DNA from: Macrosoma leucophasiata | Lineage: Eukaryota > Arthropoda > Insecta > Lepidoptera > Hedylidae | DNA: 64,000 nt | Reading direction: 5' to 3' | Assembly: GCA_036365455.1 (NCBI GenBank) | Contig: JAWQUS010000008.1 | Span: 25,279,501 to 25,343,500 of the forward strand | Shown here: positions 55,881 through 64,000 of the stretch, piece after piece | How the letters are laid out: the number at the start of each line of letters is the position of its first letter | Position numbering within the stretch: the stretch's first letter is position 1 | The notes under the pieces: model-generated | Databases searched by the model: none | Told to the model about the DNA's origin: nothing | The model's input: the letters and a program-made list of their open reading frames with translations, nothing else | Position numbers and translations under genes: made by a program

Positions 55881-56889
55881 AGTGTTTGTACTCGTAAGAA
55901 ACACACAACCGTTACAATTATTTCCGAAAGCTTAATTTTGCGACGTCCACGTTTTATCTAAAAGCAACGACTTGTTATCGGCAAACACATTCACAGCAAA
56001 TTGTTATTGCGTAATTAACACGGGGCTATCTAGCCGTGGGCCGTTTGGGACAGATAACACGAACATCACGCTGTCTATCTCATATCACTTTTGTATGTGA
56101 AGAGTTTTGGAGCGATAATACCTACCTACTAACGTCACTTGCCGCCTGTATCACATAGGTAAATGAATACTGCAAGCATACTTGCAAACCTTGTAAACTC
56201 AATTCGCCATTTATTATAGGAAGGGGCAAAAAGGGGGATTTTGCAGTTACTCAAGCGCGTCAGATTAACATTCAAAAAACCGGGTAAGCGTGAGTCAGAC
56301 TCGCGTGCACATGATTCCGTGCAATTTCGAGGGTGTATTATTCTTTATTAATGGAGCTGTTAAAATATAGCCATAGTCTGAATTTTCCCAGTGCCTCCGA
56401 CTTTGGTAATGGACCCGAAGATATCAAGAGGCGAATCATGGATGTTTGCATGCTTGAATGCATACAATATTTCTCTACCTATCTCTTCGGAGAATTTGGG
56501 AAGTAACGTTTATGTTTTCAAACGTTCATAGGTAGGTACTTAATCATAATATTATTCTGCTTAAGCTCATTACTTACGCATTTCAATTATTTCTCGGAAT
56601 GATCGCACAAAATATCGCAACACGTCACTACATTTGCGACAGATAATATTATTATTGAAGTTTCGAAGAATTATAAACAGTAACAAAATATTGCAATATA
56701 TTAATAGATAAACCTACCTACATCGCTTGTATTTGATTATACCTTTCTAGCAAAGCAAACTCATGAACCGAGAGCTCGAGTATCCATTACCTCTCTAACA
56801 CTCTCTAGTCTCTATCTTTTGTTAAAAGTTCAAAGTAATAATAACATTATTATTATTTATAGTTATGCCACCGTCCCGGCGAATTTCTC

Positions 56890-57345
56890 CGACGGGTAGT
56901 ACCCCGCTTTTCGTATACCAAGTAGCCAAGATCATACACCAGCAATTTGCTTTGAAATATGGTCTAGTGGCCGAGGAAGTGCCATACTACAGGTATGTGC
57001 CCGACCCCGCAATCAAGTTCTATCATAACTGATCGGACTATAGTTGCTAACAAGCCTGATATATTGATATATCGAACGGAGCGCCGTACTGTGATCATTG
57101 ACATCAGCATTCTGAAGGGTAAAAAGGATGAAGAATTTAAATATCTGGATCTAACTCATGAATGAGATTGTCAGAATGTGGCATGTGGACACGGTGATCA
57201 TTGTACCCGTAATCATTTCGGTCAATTGCCTTATCGGCAAGAGTCTCGACCAACGCTTTATGAGACTCGCGTTGGGCGGCTGGGTCAAGAGCTTGATGCA
57301 GAAACCTCGAAGGCGCGAATAGTGAGGAGGTTCCTTTCTCTACGT
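56890..57345 (+). pseudogene. Remnant of a non-LTR ORF C-terminal domain
   Basis: Encodes HQQFALKYGLVAEEVPYYRY, then VANKPDILIYRTERRTVIID and ISILKGKKDEEFKYLDLTHE with a stop. After a frameshift EIVRMWHVDTVIIVPVIISV follows, and in another frame ARIVRRFLSL. This NKPDI...IVDI...RMW...IIVP...RIVRRFL arrangement is common in arthropod retroelement fragments. Too decayed to be functional. Confidence 0.7.
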
Positions 57346-57459
57346 CCCTTACCACCGGCGGCTTGTGCCCTGTTTCCGCTGCCGGCGGCACGCTATTTTG
57401 TATTTCTGATAGGAGAACCGAAACATAATGTAAATAACAACAATTTGGGACAAATTATT

Positions 57460-57526
57460 GTAACATTTCACCTTCTCTAATTTTAACAGATATCTTTAAG
57501 TTAGAGAAGGATGTGAAATGTTACCA
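57460..57526. repeat. Imperfect inverted repeat
   Basis: 'gtaacatttcaccttctcta' pairs with 'tagagaaggatgtgaaatgt' across a loop of about 20 bases. Confidence 0.7.
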
Positions 57527-57940
57527 TAACTTTAACTTTGACAAATGTCTTAATACAAACCAGGCTATTTAATTTAAAAAAAACACTTGACGGTGCTTTG
57601 CTACTTTATCTGATTCAGTAACACTCATCTTCAAATTCCAAAAAGTATCAAAATAACCGGTACTGAGTTTTTAATTCAAAGTTCTTTTTTTCTTGAAAGT
57701 ACCGGGAATTTCCGGATTGTCGATTCCTGTATTTTCCGGTCCCTACTATACCCTAGTTTAGAGGTGATATGTCTGGACTTCGTGATGAGATCCTGAACCT
57801 GCTTTTACAAAATAAGTACCTACATGTATTTATTTTCACAGAAAATCAGGTATTAATGAGTATAGGTCATCATAATTACAGCTTGCTAGGAAACCGGACC
57901 GGCAGGACGCAACACTGCGGCTTTATTGCATCGGCACGTT

Positions 57941-58252
57941 AAGAGTCATAGCTCACTAGAGCCACCCAGCACCCGACCAGAGCGCCCGACCGCCTCAAGC
58001 GGTCTGGCGCTCTGGTCGGATGCCGTGCGTGGACCACTCGGTGGACCACTCGGTGACCCTCTAGTTTGTCTTGCGTTAACTTTGCCAACACGCTGTTTCC
58101 AAGTGGACCGCGCACCCTCCGCGAGTGGTCCGTGAGTGGTTCACAAGTAACATCGCGTCGTTCACCCGTGGACAACCCGTCGCCAACGAGTGGGCTCCGT
58201 AAACCGAGGCGGTGCTGGTCGGGTGCCGGGTGGCTCTAGTGAACTATGACCC
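57941..58252. mobile_element. 312-bp MITE with 45-bp inverted ends
   Basis: Ends share 'gtcatag(c/t)tcactagagccac' and 'agcacccgaccag' in inverse. The interior is GC-rich with a tandem 'gtggaccactcg'. TA lies outside both ends, which would fit a mariner-type target; this is uncertain. Confidence 0.7.
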
Positions 58253-59445
58253 TTATCCGCGAACCAGCGATGTTAGAAAACAAGTACGCTCAAACACTGG
58301 ATGCGGTGTCTCGTCTTAAGCTTATGGTGACGAAAAGGATAGGTAAGGTGTGAAATGGTAAAGATAAGCAGGCTTTGTAAACAATGTTAATAAGTAGATA
58401 GGTGACATACAGTTAGTGGTGGCTTATGTAATTTAGTAAGTAAGTAAAAAACGTAAGTATATAATAGTATATTTTTATAACAGTAAACCAATAATTATTA
58501 TACTCGTAATAATCACAATAATATCGAGTTTATCTAGAATTTGTAACGTAATTGTAACCATTTGTTTACAGATAAGCAATAAAATTGATATTTTCAATTA
58601 TTACACAAAATTAAAAGTAATGCTTAAAATTCTGAACACATTACCTACACGATTTTTTTGTTTTATATTTTTTATTAGATTTTTAAGCTAGTTCCTTTTC
58701 TCATTATGAATTAGTAGGTAGCCTTAACTTAACATTTAGGATATTTATGGCCGAATACTCAAACGACACTTAATTTTAATCATCATCATGGCAGGCATCT
58801 CTCAAACGTAAGCTATCTCTGTCGTTTGCACGTGTTTTATAGAGACAAAAGACTAATATCCCACTTAGATTTAAGTAACGTTTCAGTATTTGGCCCTAAG
58901 AGGTATTTTTCACCGTACTATTACAAATGTTGAACATTACTTTCAATGTAGCAGAAGTACGGGAGGTACGTCAGCTCTGGCGCTGCATACTCTCTACCTA
59001 TCCCTTACGGGTCTCCCTGGCGTGAAGATACATACATACTATTGCAATTAAGTTAATCTCTTAATAATTAAAAAAATATGAATATTGCATCAAATGCTAA
59101 TTAATAATTAGCCTCTGAATCAAATTTGATAAAATCGAGCATGTGGTAGTTTCCATCTTCGCCACGAACATGCTTTGCGTTTTATCTTCCATCAAATGAT
59201 CGAAGTTACGCAGATCTAGTTTATCATAACAATCAATCAAACCAACAAAACGGTAAGGTTTTGCATGATAATAATAATAATTTATTAAAAACCTTTCTCT
59301 TGGATCACTACAGAGACAATTGACAAAAATAAAATTAAAGGAAGAGAAAGGTACTTTGTATGTATGTAGAAATACCACATCCACTGCGATTGTGCAGAGT
59401 ATCTACTGTACCCACATATAGGTACCTACTGAATTTCGTTCAGCT

Positions 59446-59450
59446 TATAA
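59446..59450 (+). promoter_or_regulatory. TATA box, first tandem copy
   Basis: 'ttataagcgagagc', 71 bp upstream of the ATG at 59517. The same element (atataaacgagagc) recurs at 60021 at nearly the same spacing, so the two promoters are duplicates. Confidence 0.5.
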
Positions 59451-59516
59451 GCGAGAGCGCAATGGCATTGACAATAGTCGCGATCCTTCTTTATATTCGA
59501 CACTATTAAAAGCACT

Positions 59517-59573
59517 ATGGAGAGCCCTGCTGTACTTCTAAATGAGGCTTTCCCTGAATCGCCCCCCATTGAG
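59517..59573 (+). CDS. Putative first coding exon, copy 1
   Basis: Encodes MESPAVLLNEAFPESPPIE (19 codons), followed by 'gtatga'. Copy 2 (60094-60150) has the same length, start, reading frame and donor position: ME-PAV--NE-----SPP is shared. That pattern, with more change outside the frame, suggests coding constraint. A possible exon 2 is 59791-59832 (VRHMPMFTKIQNFK) between 'gcagag' and 'gtatta'. No signal peptide and no family recognised. Minus-strand frames across the same stretch are shadows. Confidence 0.45.
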
Positions 59574-59790
59574 GTATGACCATAGACGTAATAATTGGGT
59601 GTAACCATAGATATAGTACGTATTGTATGACTGCATTGGTTAAAAGCTAATTTCATGCATTCATTCAATGGCTTTTCTGATAAGAATCGTGTATTGTTAT
59701 ACGGGTAATCGTCTAAAATGTGACAAAAAATGCAATGAAACTGTGCAGATTTTCACGCTACAATTTGTTTTGTTTTGTTTTGTTGCAGAG

Positions 59791-59832
59791 GTTAGGCACA
59801 TGCCTATGTTTACTAAAATTCAAAACTTTAAG
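59791..59832 (+). CDS. Possible second exon of copy 1
   Basis: Preceded by a long T/G-rich tract and 'ttgcagag', followed by 'gtatta'. In phase 0 it reads VRHMPMFTKIQNFK. No clear counterpart after copy 2, so support is weak. Confidence 0.25.
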
Positions 59833-60020
59833 GTATTAGTAGACTAAGGTTTTTAAGGCCGGAAATTACTTTATGCGTATTATTAATTATTATTGATTAA
59901 AACTGCATTACAGTACTTTTAAACGTTCAGACAGTGGGAAGTGACTTTCTTTCATAGTAATGTAGACTTGAGATACCGCATCCATTCTGATAAGGGTAGC
60001 GTACTGTGCATCGGCCGGCA

Positions 60021-60026
60021 TATAAA
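60021..60026 (+). promoter_or_regulatory. TATA box, second tandem copy
   Basis: TATAAA within 'catataaacgagagcacgaa', 73 bp before the ATG at 60094; duplicate of the 59446 element. Confidence 0.5.
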
Positions 60027-60093
60027 CGAGAGCACGAACCGATCGGCTATAGACGCGATCTTTCTTCTCATCTGACACCTTGTTACAAGCGAA

Positions 60094-60150
60094 ATGGAGA
60101 TCCCTGCGGTAAGCTCGAACGAGACTGTGTCCGGATCGCCTCCTGATAAG
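60094..60150 (+). CDS. Putative first coding exon, copy 2
   Basis: Encodes MEIPAVSSNETVSGSPPDK (19 codons), followed by 'gtactt'. Homologous to 59517-59573. Downstream exons were not identified in the window; they may lie right of it or the gene may be broken by the inverted repeat at 61165-62346. Confidence 0.45.
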
Positions 60151-61164
60151 GTACTTATGCTTTTACTGCACTGGCTGAAAGCGAATTTCATGTGTTCTAA
60201 ATCTATCTTTGTGTGAAAAATTCTATTTGCATATAACCTTCAATTTTCTGCTTTCTTTTTTGTTTTAAAGAAAACATTTCAAAATTGTACATTTTTAATA
60301 CGTACCTAACTTAAAATTGAGGCGTACCAAAAATAGCCTTAAATACTGTGATATTTCTAGATTGAGGTTTTCTGTGATCCCATATGTAAACATAATATTC
60401 TTCCTTTTTCTTAATTTGTTTTGCGACGGCAATTGTAAAATTTCGTAATTATTTTATTATTATCATGTTATGTATGTTTCTGTGTAGTTTGACAAATAAC
60501 TTGAGTTAAATAGACGAATATAACCGAGCTATGTAGTAACTTGACGAGTTATATCGCGACTTTCTAATTATTTCTTCTTGTTGGTAGTAAGTATTTTAAC
60601 TATAATAAAAATCAATTATTTCATTTTAAATAAAGCTTTTTAATTAAAAAAAATATTCTTATTAATTGTTTATCTTCAGCAGGATTACCGCCTTTTTTAG
60701 GATTTTTATAGGCTCACCTAAGTGACTATTTTTATATAGTTACATAAACTGATAAATAAATCTTGTCGGAACTGCATTTATTAAGGGAGAGATTGTGAAT
60801 CTACCGCTCTACCTCTTTACTTTGAAAGTCTTAATTTCAATACGTCTTAATTTTGTTTCACAGACGTGTCAAAACCTTTACTTCGTTAAGCACATCTTTA
60901 TGTAATATAAAAGTAAAATCCTGGGATAAAATCAAACAAAATAACAGTTACGCAGATCTCTGAAACAAAATAAGTACCTATTGAAAGTCGGCTTTAGGTG
61001 GCAGTGCGGGCATCTCCCCCGAAATGAGGACTCACGTAACCGGTAGAGGTAGGTCAGTACCTAACCAGCATTTACAGAGCAATCGCAGCATATTATCAGA
61101 ACAACAAAACTAAAGAAAATGAAAAAAGTTTTCTTGTATGCAATTAATTGGTGATTGGTTAGGA
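60151..61164. other. AT-rich stretch without recognised features
   Basis: No repeat match within the window and no convincing coding segment; a weak acceptor-like 'gttttaaag' is at about 60269. Confidence 0.4.
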
Positions 61165-62346
61165 TCGTATTTTACTTTTATTGACGCTTTATAACTAGGT
61201 AGGTATATCAAGGAAATCTCAGTACATACTAAAATTATTTGTTTACCACGGGTAGGTACTTACTGACTTGATTGATAGCTAGTAGTACATTCAAAAGCTG
61301 TGTGGTGTGGACGATGATCTTATAGTCTGATTAGGTATGTTGTTAAATTAATAAGCGCTCTAATAATAATGGATTTGAAACTTAGAACATAAAGGTATCA
61401 TCGTCATCGGTCTTAGCATGACATTAGTCGTGCTATCGTTTATAAGTATTTTTTTATTTGTCGTAATAGATTAAAATCCTACTGCAGAATCATTTTGTTC
61501 ATCCAGATATGCTGCAAACCTATTATTTACGTATATTTATAATCTAGATGTGATATTATGAACCTAGTGGATATATAAGTATTCACTTATATATCCACTA
61601 GGTTCCCTATAAAAAAAATGGCAGCAAGTTTTTTTTTTGGGAAACAATTTTTTTTTTTTTTCAACAAAATAGATATTGTCCTTACAGCAATATGTATAGA
61701 GACTCTGAAAAATCACGTCTGCCGTTGTGCACTTTGCCGCCTCTTCGTATTTTCTTTCCACTCCGATAACTTTTTACGTCCATGATGTACATGTATTATT
61801 TATATATCAAATTAAAGCTATTTTTTCTTTTCATTATTATGGTATACGGGCGCCAAATTAAATCGGTAGCAAATATGAGTTGCTGGCTGTAAAAGATTAA
61901 ATAATTTAATTAGAAATACTTGCGGCAAAATTTTGATAGGCTACCTAGTGGATATAATTATTCTCAAGATTATAAAATTGCGTTAAAATTAGGTTTGCAG
62001 CATATCTAGATGAACGAAATGATTCTGCAGTAGGATTTTAATCTATTACGACAAATAAAAAAATACTTATAAACGATAGCACGACTAATGTCATGCTAAG
62101 ACCGATGACGATGATACCTTTATGTTCTGAGTTTCAAATCCATTATTCTTAGAGCGCTTATTAATTTAACAACATACCTAATCAGACTATAAGATCATCG
62201 TCCACACAACACAGCTTTTGAATGTACTACTAGCTATCAATCAAGTCAGTAAGTACCTACCCGTGGTAAACAAATGATTTTAGTATGTACTGAGATTTTC
62301 TTGATATACCTACCTAGTTATAAAGCGTCAATAAAAGTAAAATACG
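61165..62346. repeat. 1.18-kb inverted repeat with 356-bp arms
   Basis: Left arm 61165-61521 and right arm 61991-62346 are inverse complements with about eight mismatches by eye. The spacer (about 470 bp) is AT-rich and contains a separate perfect 20-bp hairpin. No coding capacity. Could be a foldback element or a local inverted duplication. Confidence 0.9.
61561..61604. repeat. Perfect 20-bp hairpin in the spacer
   Basis: 'aacctagtggatatataagt' and its inverse with a 4-nt loop 'attc'. 'cctagtggatata' occurs once more at about 61945. Confidence 0.85.
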
Positions 62347-62764
62347 AGTAAAAAATGCGGAAGCAGACCATTTTACGTAGAGTTACCGAGCAGCTCCGCA
62401 TTCGCTGAACTGGTTACATATTATTTGTTTAATTGGATACAATTATAACCATATGAATAAGCCGTTGAATAGAAAAATATTCCTATTTTGCAATAACGGT
62501 CGTTTGTATCTTTGCTTGGTCAATTATATAATTGCTATCAAGAATTCCTTTTTAAATCGATTAATTATCCAGCGAGCCAGTTAAAAAAATATCTTATTAT
62601 CTACTATTGGTCCTTGTGTATAAGAACATACTTCCTCTTTTGCAGTTTTTTTTATTCTAAGTAGATTCTGATGGTATTAAGCCGCTACGTTGAAAAGACA
62701 AAATGGAAATAGTTGAGACTTTTCTTTTAAAAATTGGTAGATGAGCAAAGAAATTGTATATTTG

Positions 62765-62890
62765 CATCATCAAGCAAGCCCTTTACAGGGTAGACAGAGA
62801 GTGTGGAGCGCCAGATATACCGGTCCTGACACATCTCCCGTGCTTGTTCATCATTCACTTCATACATGCACGTCAATTCCTAAGACCTTT
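62765..62890 (+). repeat. Dispersed repeat shared with 28450-28595
   Basis: Shared blocks: 'agagagtgtggagcgcca', 'ccggtcctga', 'ttcatca', 'attcctaaga'. Non-coding. Confidence 0.65.
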
Positions 62891-62899
62891 GACTTCATC

Positions 62900-63893
62900 C
62901 TCAAAAAAATTATCAGATAGAAAAATGGAGATAAAAGTGAAGATCTGATGGAGGAAATTCTTTACTAAAAGGGACTTTAGTAAAGAGATATAATTTAAAG
63001 AAGTATGCTTAGAACGGTCAATACAGTATGAGTTTTGACAGTTCGAAGCGTACTTTGCTCAAAGTAAAGTCGTAGTGCGGTCTGTGAATTTCACCCTTTA
63101 TGCCATCTAACCGCAACACACACATCAGGGCACACTTTTTGAGGGCAGATAGATTAGGTAATGCCTAAAAACCTACACCCCCGAGCTCCAGCAGTGAAAT
63201 GTCCCATCCAGTGGCCTCGTATCCCCTCGTCTTCCCTCTCGCCTCGCCGTCGCTCCGCTACGTGTCGGTTTTGGACGCGAGTCAAGTAAATCAACCAGTG
63301 ACAGAGAATTTGTAATAATCCAGCGAGCAACTGAATAAGTCGTGAGTGTGGAGAGCCTCTAGGAGGCGCTTCGCGAGAGTCTGGCATCATCATCACGTCG
63401 CGTCGTAGAGTAGGTACCTACAGAGGATATTTGCAAAATCATGAAAGTGACATAAGAGTTGTGACGCTGGATTTCTGGTGCGTGTTTGTACGCTATCAGA
63501 GTATCAGGCAATGTTTCGGTTCACCGGCGCGATAACTCCGCCAAATGTTTATTGTTAATTCTCCTATGAGACACCGGCTCTATAAAGTTCAGTGTGATTA
63601 GATAACGTTGTTATGTTATTACAAAATTGTGGTTTTTATTTCTATTATTTTAAATTGTACGGCTACGTATATTTCAAGGTCTTAGGTACCTAAACACATA
63701 AGCAATAATTTGCGTATGCTGATGTTTTTACATTTTTATAAAACATGGCACCATATTTACTTACTTTATCATACTTACCTATAGCAAACTATATTTATTA
63801 TAACAACAACAAACCTTTTGGACTTACTATAATTATATACTTAATACTTTCGCTTTGTTTTGACTAAGGTTAAAATATTTTTTTTTATATTAG
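62900..63893. other. Stretch without a recognised gene
   Basis: 63140-63195 is a family A scrap (minus). The segment 63200-63560 is GC-richer than its surroundings and has unrelated short frames on both strands. Otherwise AT-rich. Confidence 0.4.
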
Positions 63894-64000
63894 CAAAAAC
63901 AAACACGACGTTTTACATTGAGTGCCGCATCCACGGGCCCGTGTATGATGCTGGAGGCCAGCTACACGGGCCCGTGTACAACGGCCCATCTGATTTCAAT
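63894..64000 (+). CDS. Possible exon cut by the window edge
   Basis: After a T-rich tract and 'atattag' two frames stay open to the edge. One reads TFYIECRIHGPVYDAGGQLH then GPVYNGPSDFN; the other reads TLSAASTGPCMMLEASYTGP. The DNA has a repeated palindromic 'acgggcccgtgta', which gives both frames an internal repeat. No family recognised. Confidence 0.25.

Noticed and set aside
59097..59384. 95-residue minus-strand frame ending QRLIIN
   Set aside because: No credible acceptor, no recognised domain, and it includes an (ATT)n-like low-complexity stretch. Left out for lack of support.
59426..60191. Two 79-80-residue minus-strand frames with similar sequence
   Set aside because: Their similarity comes from the duplicated promoter/first-exon segment. 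The plus-strand 19-codon frames are conserved in length and donor position, while the minus frames are not.
1..64000. CRISPR arrays, operons or prophage-like modules
   Set aside because: The window is intron-rich eukaryotic DNA; short repeats are tandem microsatellites or transposon ends, without regular spacers.

Overview
The window is nuclear DNA from an insect, almost certainly a moth or butterfly. The supporting signs are AT-rich introns and intergenic DNA packed with short interspersed repeats, GC-rich coding exons, and repeat types I know from lepidopteran genomes (the 'accgacttcaaaaagg' repeat, tRNA-headed SINEs, RTE-like tails ending in 'cgaagtcgcgggcaac', Jockey/CR1 fragments). No bacterial operons, CRISPR arrays or functional tRNA/rRNA genes were seen. 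Splice structures were read by eye from reading frame, phase and GT/AG signals.

Three protein genes are well supported. (1) A multi-exon membrane amino-acid transporter of the AVT/SLC32-SLC36 type on the plus strand. Eight coding exons run from 2972 to the stop at 26334. The exon with the start codon was not found and may lie left of the window, and the first visible intron is 15 kb. (2) A complete four-exon glycine cleavage system H protein gene (GCSH) on the plus strand, 32013-35850, with a mitochondrial leader in exon 1 and the lipoyl-lysine motif in exon 3. A decayed copy of its last exon lies just downstream at 36640-36915. (3) A complete five-exon, strongly diverged paralog of the mitochondrial ATP synthase gamma subunit on the minus strand, 53940 down to 38033. 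It has a 13-kb intron filled with transposons, including a recently inserted, internally deleted Ty3/Gypsy-type LTR element. GCSH and the ATP synthase paralog are convergent. Both families act in mitochondria, but nothing in the sequence shows co-regulation.

The right end (54-64 kb) has no complete gene. It carries Jockey-type reverse transcriptase fragments, MITEs, a 1.18-kb near-perfect inverted repeat (61165-62346), and a tandem pair of TATA-box plus 19-codon first exons (59446-59573 and 60021-60150) that look like the 5' ends of an unrecognised small gene family. A possible exon runs off the right edge.

Much of the remaining sequence is mobile-element debris, several pieces of it with readable target-site duplications: a TAA-flanked 766-bp element nested in a mariner-like transposase; hAT-type MITEs at 3687-3825 and 11086-11228 with perfect 8-bp duplications; a 2.2-kb element at 5512-7689; a TATCGATA-rich foldback at 8958-10113; and an LTR element flanked by exact 430-bp direct repeats. 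Boundaries and identities of repeats come from comparing copies within the window, so family names are tentative.
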